Below are positions 54,205 through 62,394 of a stretch of DNA of 64,000 nt, piece by piece. The stretch comes from Burkholderia ubonensis (GTDB taxonomy: Bacteria > Pseudomonadota > Gammaproteobacteria > Burkholderiales > Burkholderiaceae), in NCBI RefSeq assembly GCF_001718695.1, contig NZ_CP013420.1:2666001-2730000 (forward strand). Reading direction: 5' to 3'. A model generated the notes under the pieces. It had not been told where the DNA came from, searched no databases, and worked only from the letters and a program-made list of their open reading frames with translations. A program made the translations under genes and the position numbers. The stretch's first letter is position 1. Every line of letters starts with the position of its first letter.

Positions 54205-55227
54205 ATGGGATACACGAACGGAATCGGCAGCCGGCTGCTGAAGGGTGTCGCCGCAGCGGCGCTGGTCGTCTCGACGGCGGCCGCGCACGCGGACACGTCG
54301 CTGCTGAACGTGTCGTACGACGTGACGCGCGAGCTGTACAAGGACATCAACGCGGGCTTCGCCGCCGCCTACAAGCAGAAGACCGGCGAGACGGTTGCGA
54401 TCAAGCAGTCGCACGGCGCGTCGAGCGCGCAGGCGCTGTCGGTGCTGCAGGGCCTGCAGGCCGACGTCGTGACGATGAACCAGCCGAACGACATCGACCT
54501 GCTCGCCGAGCGCGGCCAGCTGCTGCCGAAGGACTGGCGCGCGCGCTTCCCGGACGGCAGCTCGCCGTACTCGACGACGATGGTGTTCCTCGTGCGCAAG
54601 GGCAACCCGAAGGGGATCAAGGACTGGAGCGATCTCGCGAAGCCGGGCGTGCAGGTGATCATCGCGAACCCGAAGACGTCCGGCAACGGCCGCTACGCGT
54701 ATCTCGCCGCGTGGGGCTACCAGAAGCAGAAGGGCGCGACCGACCAGCAGGCGCTCGACTTCGAGAAGGCGATCTTCCGCAACGTGCCGGTGCTCGATTC
54801 GGGCGGCCGGGGCGCGACGACGACGTTCACGCAGCGCGGCATCGGCGACGTGCTCGTCACGTTCGAGAACGAGGTCGCGCTGATGGACACCGGCGCGTCG
54901 GGCGCGCAGTTCGACGCGGTGTATCCGTCGGCCAGCATCCTCGCGGAGCCGCCGGTCGCGCTCGTCGACAAGGTGGTCGACAAGAAGGGCACGCGCAAGG
55001 TCGCGCAGGCGTATCTCGACTACCTGTACACGCCGGACGCGCAGGAGATCATCGCGCAGCACCATCTGCGCCCGCGCGACCCGAACGTGCTGAAGAAGCA
55101 CGCGGCCGAGTTCAAGCCGCTGAAGACGTTCAGCGTCGAGCAGGTCTTCGGCAGCTGGGCGAACGCGCAGAAGACGCATTTCGCCGACGGCGGCACGTTC
55201 GACCGGGTGATCGTCGACCGGAAATGA
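54205..55227 (+). CDS. sbp: Periplasmic sulfate/thiosulfate-binding protein
   Basis: 340 residues. Signal peptide to about residue 29 (RLLKGVAAAALVVSTAAAHA), then DTSLLNVSYDVTRELYKDIN, the standard Sbp/CysP opening. Other motifs are QSHGASSAQALSVLQGLQAD, VTMNQPNDIDLLAERG and NPKTSGNGRYAYLAAWGY. It binds sulfate with backbone contacts and delivers it to CysTWA, whose genes are not adjacent here; the next gene is a potassium channel. Start at 54205 by signal peptide. Confidence 0.93.
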   Translation: MGYTNGIGSRLLKGVAAAALVVSTAAAHADTSLLNVSYDVTRELYKDINAGFAAAYKQKTGETVAIKQSHGASSAQALSVLQGLQADVVTMNQPNDIDLLAERGQLLPKDWRARFPDGSSPYSTTMVFLVRKGNPKGIKDWSDLAKPGVQVIIANPKTSGNGRYAYLAAWGYQKQKGATDQQALDFEKAIFRNVPVLDSGGRGATTTFTQRGIGDVLVTFENEVALMDTGASGAQFDAVYPSASILAEPPVALVDKVVDKKGTRKVAQAYLDYLYTPDAQEIIAQHHLRPRDPNVLKKHAAEFKPLKTFSVEQVFGSWANAQKTHFADGGTFDRVIVDRK

Positions 55228-55319
55228 CGGCGGCCTGACGCGGCGCGGCCGCGCCGCGCATTTCCGCTTCCGCGGCCCGCGTGCTACGCTCGTCGCCTTC
55301 CCGTCTGCGGCGCCGCGCG

Positions 55320-56288
55320 ATGAACGTCGATTCTTTTGCTTCTCCCCCTCGCGGCCGCGGCCGCAAGATCTGGTCGGGCACCCGTCACGTGATCGCGTAC
55401 GGGATGCCGCCGCTCGGGTGGCGCGACCTGTACCACCGCGCGCTGACGGTGAGCTGGCCCGTGTTCTTCCTGTCGCTCGCGGTGCTGTTCCTGCTCATCA
55501 ACAGCGGCTTCGCGACGCTGTACATGCTCGGCAGCACGCCGATTGCGAACCAGTCGCCGGCCGGCTTCGGCGGCGCGTTCTTCTTCAGCGTCGAGACGCT
55601 CGCGACCGTCGGCTACGGCGACATGCATCCGCAGACCGTCTACGCGCACGTCGTCGCGACGCTCGAGATCTTCGTCGGGATGTCGGGGATCGCGCTGGCC
55701 ACCGGGCTCGTGTTCGCCCGTTTCTCGCGGCCGCGCGCGAAGATCCTGTTCGCACGCTACGCGATCGTGCGGCCGCTGAACGGCCGGATGACGGTGATGG
55801 TGCGGGTTGCGAACGCACGCCAGAACGTGATCGCCGAGGCGCGCGCGAAGCTGCGGCTGATGCGCGTCGAAGGCTCGCACGAGGGCTATACGCTGCGCAA
55901 GATCCACGACCTGCCGCTCGTGCGCAGCGAGCACCCGATCTTCCTGCTCGGCTGGAACCTGATGCACGTGATCGACGAGTCGAGCCCGCTGTTCGGCGAG
56001 TCGGCCGAGTCGCTCGCGGCGCGCGACGCGTCGCTGCTGATCACGATCGAGGGCTCGGACGAGACGACCTCGCAGGTGATGCTGGCCCGCCACTCATGGG
56101 AGCACGACGAGATCCGCTGGTTTCATCGCTACGTCGACCTGATGCACGAGGAGGACGGCATCACGCACATCGACTACACGCACTTCCACGAAATCGTGCC
56201 GATCGACGCGGACAGCGACGCAGGCGGTCTGCCGGGCGAGGTGGTCGATGCGGGCGGGTCGGCGCGCGCGCCCGGGCCGGCCGCATGA
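55320..56288 (+). CDS. Inward-rectifier potassium channel, KirBac1.1 orthologue
   Basis: 322 residues. N-terminal RKIWSGTRHVIAYGMPPLGW (slide helix), two membrane helices around residues 50-75 and 105-130, pore helix and selectivity filter ETLATVGYGDMHPQ, then a cytoplasmic immunoglobulin-like domain from about 145 (MTVMVRVANARQNVIAEARA, PIFLLGWNLMHVIDESSPLF). The sequence tracks the B. pseudomallei KirBac1.1 protein along its whole length as I recall it. The ATG at 55320 (MNVDSF) matches that protein's start. It is a single gene with its own short leader. Confidence 0.95.
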   Translation: MNVDSFASPPRGRGRKIWSGTRHVIAYGMPPLGWRDLYHRALTVSWPVFFLSLAVLFLLINSGFATLYMLGSTPIANQSPAGFGGAFFFSVETLATVGYGDMHPQTVYAHVVATLEIFVGMSGIALATGLVFARFSRPRAKILFARYAIVRPLNGRMTVMVRVANARQNVIAEARAKLRLMRVEGSHEGYTLRKIHDLPLVRSEHPIFLLGWNLMHVIDESSPLFGESAESLAARDASLLITIEGSDETTSQVMLARHSWEHDEIRWFHRYVDLMHEEDGITHIDYTHFHEIVPIDADSDAGGLPGEVVDAGGSARAPGPAA

Positions 56289-56351
56289 GCGGCGCGCCGC
56301 ACCCAGCGTGATGCGCCGCGCGCCGGATCGAACCCACGGAGAAGGCACCGC

Positions 56352-56909
56352 ATGGCCCACGACGACCGCACGACGGTCATTTCCCGGCGCACGCCCGAAT
56401 CGGCGGCGATGCGCGCCGAGCTCGCGCGCGCGATGGCGATCACCGCGCGGCTCAACCGGCTGACGTTCGCCGATGCGGACGAAGTCCGCAGCCTGTTCGG
56501 CGAACTGACGGGCAAGCCGATCGACGACGGCTTCCTGCTGATTCCGCCGTTCTATGCGACGGGCGGCGCAGCCACGCGGATCGGCCGGAACGTGTTCGTC
56601 AACCAGAACTGTACTTTTTACGACCTTGGCGGGCTCGATATTGCCGACGATGTGATGATCGGGCCGAACGTGAGCCTCATCACGACGGGCCATCCGCTCG
56701 AGCCGTCGCGCCGACGCGACGCGGTCGTGGCCCGGCCGATCTCGATCGGCAACAACGTTTGGATCGGCGCCGGCGCGACGATCATCGGTGGCGTGACGGT
56801 GGGCGAAAACTCGGTTGTCGGCGCCGGCTCGGTCGTGACGCGCGACGTCCCGCCGGATACGCTGGTCGCCGGCAACCCGGCGCGGATCGTCCGTTCGATC
56901 GCGGAGTGA
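56352..56909 (+). CDS. Maltose/galactoside O-acetyltransferase-like hexapeptide enzyme
   Basis: 185 residues. N-terminal helical part, then a left-handed beta-helix with hexapeptide repeats: FVNQNCTFYDLGGLDIADDV, the catalytic His in MIGPNVSLITTGHPLEPSRR, and ISIGNNVWIGAGATIIGGVT, VGENSVVGAGSVVTRDVPPD. It transfers acetyl from acetyl-CoA to a sugar. It follows the potassium channel by about 60 bp in the same direction. The repeat array begins about 35 bases after its stop codon. Confidence 0.92.
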   Translation: MAHDDRTTVISRRTPESAAMRAELARAMAITARLNRLTFADADEVRSLFGELTGKPIDDGFLLIPPFYATGGAATRIGRNVFVNQNCTFYDLGGLDIADDVMIGPNVSLITTGHPLEPSRRRDAVVARPISIGNNVWIGAGATIIGGVTVGENSVVGAGSVVTRDVPPDTLVAGNPARIVRSIAE

Positions 56910-56944
56910 CGGCGTGGGGCGGCGGCGGCGCCACTGCGCGGCGG

Positions 56945-57614
56945 ATGTGGACAACCGGCATTTCGCTCAATCGAAATGCTGTGCAAGCGACCGGTGAGCA
57001 TGCGGCGCAAGCCTGAAGCGGCGCGGCTTTGCGGCGGTTGGCGCGGGCGCGCCGGCGTGTGCATTAGCCGACGTTGCGCATGCGCGGGCGGCCAACGTCC
57101 GCGCGATGTCGGTTGTGGATATCTCGCTTCGCACGCAGTCGCAATGCTGTGCATTTGGTCGGTGAGCATGCGCCCGTGGGCAGGAATGCCTGCCGCAGCA
57201 TGTGGACAACCTGGCGCGCAACGACGAAAAACGCTGTGCTCGCGGACGGTGAGCGCCGGCGTCCGCTCGCGTGTGACGCTTGCGCCGCGCGGGCTTCCGC
57301 GCGCCGCACGACATTCGGCACGTTGCGCGTTCAGGCGCTCGGCTCGCTTCGACGATCGATCGCGCGCGCGTTTCGCGTTGTGGATAACTTGCCGCCGAAC
57401 GCAGTCGCAGCGCTGTGTATTCCGATGGTGAGCGTCGCGGCCCGGTCGCGCCCGAGGTCTGCCTGCGTGGCCTAGCGCGTTCCCGTGGACGGCTTCGGCG
57501 GTCGCGCATTCTAACCGCACTCGCGATCGCGCGTTTCATTCGACTGCTTGCCGCGATGTGGATATGCGCTCGCCCGAACCAGTCGATGTGCTGTGTATCC
57601 CGACGGTGAGCGCC
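56945..57614 (+). repeat. Repeat block A, five plus-orientation copies
   Basis: Copies at 56945, 57113, 57199, 57377 and 57554, with long unique intervals of 30-120 bases. DnaA-like cores read TGTGGACAA, TGTGGATAT, TGTGGACAA, TGTGGATAA and TGTGGATAT. Confidence 0.8.
57379..57387 (-). promoter_or_regulatory. Perfect DnaA box (TTATCCACA) in the fourth repeat
   Basis: TGTGGATAA on the plus strand. A nine-base match alone is weak; it matters because similar sites recur in the array. Confidence 0.4.
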
Positions 57615-57721
57615 GATGCGTGCGGCGCGGCCGTGTGTGCGCGAGCCCCGGCGCGCGGGGCTGCGCGGCATCTCGCGCGTCGGTTCGCGCCCGAATCGGC
57701 GGTCGTCATGCGATACCCCGC

Positions 57722-58020
57722 CGACGCTCACCGTTCGATTTCACAGTGTTGCGAGTGGTTGCATGGGTGAGTTGTCCACATCGATCTCCCGATCGCCGTT
57801 CACCCTTGAAATGCACAGCGTTTCGAGTGATCGCGGAAAGGGCCATTCATTCCCGAATCGGCGCGGCCGTTCGATCGATTTGCCGTCGCTCACCGTCGGA
57901 ATGCACAGCGTTTCGAGTTGTGATGGGTGGGTTCTATCCACAGCCAAATCGGCCTCCTCATTCGCTTGCGTGCCGCTGCTCACCATCGGAACTCACAGGG
58001 TTTTTAGTGTGTGGCTGCCC
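57722..58020 (-). repeat. Repeat block B, four inverted copies
   Basis: Copies at 57722, 57795, 57884 and 57974 read on the minus strand, spaced closely at about 75-90 bases. The second and fourth have lost the DnaA-like half but keep the GTGAGC/CTGTG half. Confidence 0.8.
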
Positions 58021-58093
58021 CCGAGGTGCCCCGCACCTACACGCTTCCGCGCCTGCCGCGCCGGCAGTAAATAGAGCATCGCGAGCCGCACAC

Positions 58094-58411
58094 CGCTGCG
58101 GACAATCGCCCCCGCCCAATCGACTCGCAATCCTGTGCATTCGACCGGTGAGCGTCGCCGCCGCATCGGCGGGAAGCGGGCAGGCGGGTGTGGATATCCG
58201 GCCTCCGGATCGACTCGCAGCCCTGTGGATTTGAATGGTGAGCGCCTCGATCCGCTGGATGGGCGGGCCGATTGCGTTGTGGATAATCCACCCCCCGACG
58301 ACACTCGAAACGCTGTGCAATCGACCGGTGAGCGTCCGCCTGCAGCCGGGCGTTGTGGATATCCGGCGCCCGCGACCAATTCGAACGCTGTGCATTTCAC
58401 GGGTGAGGACG
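58094..58411 (+). repeat. Repeat block C, four plus-orientation copies
   Basis: Copies at 58094, 58187, 58276 and 58351, spaced 75-95 bases. Cores are TGCGGACAA, TGTGGATAT, TGTGGATAA and TGTGGATAT. Confidence 0.8.
58278..58286 (-). promoter_or_regulatory. Perfect DnaA box (TTATCCACA) in the twelfth repeat
   Basis: TGTGGATAA on the plus strand, in the same position of the unit as in the fourth repeat. Confidence 0.4.
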
Positions 58412-58742
58412 CTAGAGATCCGCCGCGCAAACCGTTGCCGCGCGGCCTTGCGCGCACGTGCCGCTGCTCCCGCGGCCGCCGCCTCGCCGCGTGAGCGCTG
58501 CAGCGCGCCCGCCCGTCTCGGCGTGCGCCGCGAGCCGCCCACCAGCCTGCGGCAGAACTCTCTCAATTCCGCAGCAAAACCTGTGCAGTCTTTCTCGCTT
58601 CGACGCCGTGTCAGCAAGATGAGAAAAAACATTCTTCTTTCCGCGCGAAAAAATAGAGCCATCCCGCTGCTCGCGGCCGGCGTCGTCCGACGCCGCGGCG
58701 CGCGGCCCGGCACAGCACAAAGCACAATCAGGAGACGTCCCC
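58412..58742. other. Leader before the indolepyruvate oxidoreductase gene
   Basis: 330 bases without a gene. The first 150 are GC-rich; from about 58560 it turns AT-richer (GATGAGAAAAAACATTCTTC), a likely promoter area. CAGGAGACG provides the ribosome site just before the ATG. Confidence 0.5.
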
Positions 58743-61700
58743 ATGACCGCCCGCTTGCCCATCGACGGCACGCCCGCCCTATCCGACTACCGTCTGACCG
58801 ACAACCTGACCGCGACGCGCGGCCGGATCTTCCTGACCGGCACGCAGGCGCTGGTGCGCCTGCTGCTGATGCAGCGCGCGGCCGACGCCGCGCAGGGCCT
58901 GAACACGGCCGGCTTCGTCAGCGGCTACCGCGGCTCGCCGCTCGGCATGGTCGACCAGCAGCTGTGGAAGGCGAAGAAACTGCTCGACGGCGGCGGCGTG
59001 CGCTTCCTGCCCGCGATCAACGAGGAGCTCGGCGGCACCGCGGTGCTCGGCACGCAGCGCGTCGAGGCCGATCCGGAGCGCACCGTCGACGGCGTCTATG
59101 CGATGTGGTACGGCAAGGGCCCGGGCGTCGACCGCGCGGGCGACGCGCTGAAGCACGGCAACGCGTACGGCTCGTCGCCGCACGGCGGCGTGCTGGTCGT
59201 CGCGGGCGACGATCACGGCTGCGTGTCGTCGTCGATGCCGCACCAGAGCGACTTCGCGATGATCGCGTGGCACATGCCGGTCGTGAACCCGTCGAACATC
59301 GCCGACATGCTCGAATTCGGGCTGTACGGCTGGGCGCTGTCGCGCTACTCGGGCGCATGGGTCGGCTTCAAGGCGATCTCGGAAACGGTCGAATCGGGCT
59401 CGACCGTCGACCTCGACGCACTGCAGACGCACTGGCCCGCGCCGCAAGGCTTCACGCCGCCGCCGAGCGGCCTGCACAACCGCTGGCCCGACCTGCCGAG
59501 CCTGACGATCGAGGCGCGTCTCGCCGCGAAGCTCGACGCGGTGCGCCATTTCGCGCGCACGAACAGCATCGACAAGTGGATCGCGCCGAGCGCGCAGGCG
59601 AACGTCGGCATCGTCACCTGCGGCAAGGCGCACCTCGACCTGATGGAAGCGCTGCGCCGCCTCGACCTGACCGTCGCCGATCTCGACGCGGCCGGCGTGC
59701 GCATCTACAAGGTCGGCCTGTCGTATCCGCTCGAGATGACGCGCATCGAGACCTTCATCGACGGCCTCGCCGAAGTGCTCGTCATCGAAGAGAAGGGCCC
59801 GGTGATCGAGCAGCAGATCAAGGACTACCTGTACAACCGCGCCGAGCACGCGCGCCCGCGCGTGCTCGGCAAGCACGATGCCGAAGGCGCGTGCCTGCTG
59901 TCCGAGCTCGGCGAGCTGCGCCCGTCGCGGATCCTGCCGGTGTTCGCCTCCTGGCTCGCGCGCCACAAGCCGGCGCTCGACCGCCGCGAGCGCGTCGTCG
60001 ATCTGGTCGCGCCGCAGATCCTGTCGAACGAGGCGGACGCGGTGAAGCGCACGCCGTACTTCTGCTCGGGCTGCCCGCACAACACGTCGACGAAGGTGCC
60101 GGAAGGCTCGATCGCGCAGGCCGGCATCGGCTGCCATTTCATGGCGTCGTGGATGGACCGCGACACGACCGGGCTGATCCAGATGGGCGGCGAGGGCGTC
60201 GACTGGGCCGCGCACGCGATGTTCACCAACACGAAGCACGTATTCCAGAACCTCGGCGACGGCACCTACTTCCACTCGGGGATCCTCGCGATCCGCCAGG
60301 CGGTCGCCGCGAAGGCGAACATCACGTACAAGATCCTCTACAACGACGCGGTCGCGATGACGGGCGGCCAGCCGGTCGACGGCAGCATCTCGGTGCCGCA
60401 GATCGCGCGGCAGGTCGAGGCGGAAGGCGTGTCGCGCTTCGTCGTCGTGTCCGACGAGCCGGAGAAGTACGACGGCCATCACGGGCTGTTCCCGAAGGGC
60501 ACGACGTTCCACCACCGCAGCGAGCTCGACGCGGTGCAGCGCGAGCTGCGCGAGACGCCGGGCGTCACCGTGCTGATCTACGACCAGACCTGCGCGGCGG
60601 AGAAGCGCCGCCGCCGCAAGAAGGGCGAGTTCCCCGACCCGGACAAGCGCCTGTTCATCAACGACGCGGTGTGCGAAGGCTGCGGCGACTGCGGCGTGCA
60701 GTCGAACTGCCTGTCGGTCGAGCCGCTCGAGACGCCGCTCGGCCGCAAGCGCCGCATCGACCAGTCGTCGTGCAACAAGGATTTCTCGTGCGTGAACGGC
60801 TTCTGCCCGAGCTTCGTGACGGTCGAAGGCGCGGCGCTGAAGAAGGCCGCGGGCGCGGCATTCGACGAGGCGGCGCTCGCCGCGCGCGTCGATGCGCTGC
60901 CGGTGCCGGCGACGCATCTCGACGCGGCGCCGTACGACATGCTCGTGACGGGCGTCGGCGGCACGGGCGTCGTGACGGTCGGCGCGCTGGTCAGCATGGC
61001 CGCGCACCTCGAAGGCAAGAGCGCGTCGGTGCTCGACTTCATGGGCTTCGCGCAGAAGGGCGGCTCGGTGCTGTCGTTCGTGCGGATCGCCGCGCGCGAC
61101 GAATGGCTGAACCAGGTGCGCATCGACACGCAGCAGGCCGATGTGCTGCTGGCATGCGACATGGTCGTCGGCGCGAGCGCGGATGCGCTGCAGACGGTGC
61201 GTCACGGACGTTCGCGGATCGTCGTCAACACGCACCGGATTCCGAACGCGTCGTTCGTGCAGAACCCGGACGCGAACCTGCACGCGGACGCGCTGCTCGA
61301 GAAGATGCGCCACGCGGCCGGCGACGGCTTCCTGTCGAGCTGCGACGCGCAGGCGCTCGCCGCGAAATTCCTCGGCGACTCGATCGGCGCGAACATCCTG
61401 ATGCTCGGCTACGCATGGCAGCTCGGCCTCGTGCCGGTGTCGCTCGCGGCGATGATGCGCGCGATCGAGCTGAACAACGTCGCGGTGCCGATGAACAAGC
61501 TCGCGTTCGCGGTCGGCCGGATGGCGGCGGGGGACCCGGCCGGGCTCGACGCGCTGTGGAACGCGCGGCATGCGGCGGCGGCGCACGTCGCGCCCGAGAC
61601 GCTCGCCGAGCTGATCGCGGATCGCGAAGCGCGTCTCGACGCGTACGGCGGCGCGCGCTACGTCGAGCGCTATCGCGCGCTCGTGAACGCCGCGCGTGCC

Positions 61701-62315
61701 AAGGACGACGATGCGCTCACGCGCGCGGTCGCGACGACGTTCTACCGCCTGCTCGCGGTGAAGGACGAATACGAAGTCGCACGGCTTTACGCGGACGGCG
61801 CGTTCCGCACGGCGCTCGAAGCGCAGTTCGAAGGCGTGCCGGGGCAGGACTATCGCGTGAAGTTCAACCTCGCGCCGCCGACGGTCGCGAAGGCGGGCAG
61901 CGACGGCAGCGTGCCGAAGAAGCGCGTGTTCGGCCAGTGGATGTGGCCGGTGCTCGGCGTGCTCGCGCGCGTGCGCAGCCTGCGCGGCACGTGGCTCGAT
62001 CCGTTCGGCCGCACCGTCGAGCGGAAGATGGAGCGCGCGCTCGCCGACGACTACGAGACGACGCTGACCCGCGCGCTCGCGGCGATGACCGCGGACAACG
62101 CGGCGCAGGTCGCGCAGCTGGCCGACCTGCACGCCCGCGTGCGCGGCTTCGGCCACGTGAAGCTGCGCAACCTCGCCGGCGTGAAGCGTGCGGAGCGCGA
62201 GCTTGCGCTGCAGCTCGGCATCGACGCGGCGACGAGCGCGCACGTGCGGCATGCGCTCGACGAAGCGAAGGGCGCGGGGATGCTGAAGGGGATTCCGGTC
62301 GTCGTCGCGAAGTAA
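58743..62315 (+). CDS. Fused indolepyruvate ferredoxin oxidoreductase
   Basis: 1190 residues with both halves in one chain. The N-terminal pyrimidine-binding region (FVSGYRGSPLGMVDQQLWKA) comes first, then the TPP-binding core around FCSGCPHNTSTKVPEGSIAQ and KILYNDAVAMTGGQPVDGSI. A ferredoxin-like Cys region follows (CEGCGDCGVQSNC, SSCNKDFSCVNGFCPSF), and the gamma-type domain starts GVGGTGVVTVGALVSMAAHL. It converts indolepyruvate and other aryl pyruvates to acyl-CoA with reduction of an electron carrier, in aromatic amino-acid breakdown. It is a single gene closed by a terminator. Confidence 0.93.
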   Translation: MTARLPIDGTPALSDYRLTDNLTATRGRIFLTGTQALVRLLLMQRAADAAQGLNTAGFVSGYRGSPLGMVDQQLWKAKKLLDGGGVRFLPAINEELGGTAVLGTQRVEADPERTVDGVYAMWYGKGPGVDRAGDALKHGNAYGSSPHGGVLVVAGDDHGCVSSSMPHQSDFAMIAWHMPVVNPSNIADMLEFGLYGWALSRYSGAWVGFKAISETVESGSTVDLDALQTHWPAPQGFTPPPSGLHNRWPDLPSLTIEARLAAKLDAVRHFARTNSIDKWIAPSAQANVGIVTCGKAHLDLMEALRRLDLTVADLDAAGVRIYKVGLSYPLEMTRIETFIDGLAEVLVIEEKGPVIEQQIKDYLYNRAEHARPRVLGKHDAEGACLLSELGELRPSRILPVFASWLARHKPALDRRERVVDLVAPQILSNEADAVKRTPYFCSGCPHNTSTKVPEGSIAQAGIGCHFMASWMDRDTTGLIQMGGEGVDWAAHAMFTNTKHVFQNLGDGTYFHSGILAIRQAVAAKANITYKILYNDAVAMTGGQPVDGSISVPQIARQVEAEGVSRFVVVSDEPEKYDGHHGLFPKGTTFHHRSELDAVQRELRETPGVTVLIYDQTCAAEKRRRRKKGEFPDPDKRLFINDAVCEGCGDCGVQSNCLSVEPLETPLGRKRRIDQSSCNKDFSCVNGFCPSFVTVEGAALKKAAGAAFDEAALAARVDALPVPATHLDAAPYDMLVTGVGGTGVVTVGALVSMAAHLEGKSASVLDFMGFAQKGGSVLSFVRIAARDEWLNQVRIDTQQADVLLACDMVVGASADALQTVRHGRSRIVVNTHRIPNASFVQNPDANLHADALLEKMRHAAGDGFLSSCDAQALAAKFLGDSIGANILMLGYAWQLGLVPVSLAAMMRAIELNNVAVPMNKLAFAVGRMAAGDPAGLDALWNARHAAAAHVAPETLAELIADREARLDAYGGARYVERYRALVNAARAKDDDALTRAVATTFYRLLAVKDEYEVARLYADGAFRTALEAQFEGVPGQDYRVKFNLAPPTVAKAGSDGSVPKKRVFGQWMWPVLGVLARVRSLRGTWLDPFGRTVERKMERALADDYETTLTRALAAMTADNAAQVAQLADLHARVRGFGHVKLRNLAGVKRAERELALQLGIDAATSAHVRHALDEAKGAGMLKGIPVVVAK

Positions 62316-62343
62316 CGCGGCGTGCGGGACGGTAGACGGCAAG

Positions 62344-62371
62344 ACGGCGACGCTGCGGCGTCGCCGTTTTG
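62344..62371 (+). terminator. Rho-independent terminator after the indolepyruvate oxidoreductase
   Basis: ACGGCGACG (62344-62352) and CGTCGCCGT (62359-62367) form a perfect nine-base stem with loop CTGCGG, followed by TTT, about 30 bases after the stop. Confidence 0.8.
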
Positions 62372-62394
62372 CTTGGGGCGGCCCCGCGATTCGA

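Larger units (their letters stand above)
56945..58411. repeat. Array of about 13 degenerate ~60-bp repeats with DnaA-box-like cores
   Basis: The unit reads roughly TTGTGGATAWC, then 15-20 variable bases, then ACTCGAAACGCTGTGCATT and CGACGGTGAGCGYC. Plus-orientation copies: 56945-57000, 57113-57170, 57199-57257, 57377-57436, 57554-57614, 58094-58156, 58187-58247, 58276-58337, 58351-58411. Inverted copies: 57722-57783, 57795-57850 (partial), 57884-57946, 57974-58020 (partial). Intervals are unique and uneven (about 15-120 bases). No protein-like reading frame runs through it. TGTGGATAA is the reverse complement of the DnaA box TTATCCACA. The family is unknown to me. Confidence 0.85.

Noticed and set aside
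56976..57770. Short frames inside the repeat array, repeating LCIxxVSV-like peptides
   Set aside because: They come from translating the DNA repeats, occur in several frames and both strands, and have no ribosome sites.
56945..58411. CRISPR array
   Set aside because: Repeats are degenerate, in both orientations, unevenly spaced, and no cas genes are near.
58779..62342. Very long minus-strand reading frame opposite the indolepyruvate oxidoreductase
   Set aside because: Its Arg/His/Val/Asp-rich composition is the antisense shadow of a GC-rich gene, and the plus-strand protein has clear family motifs.
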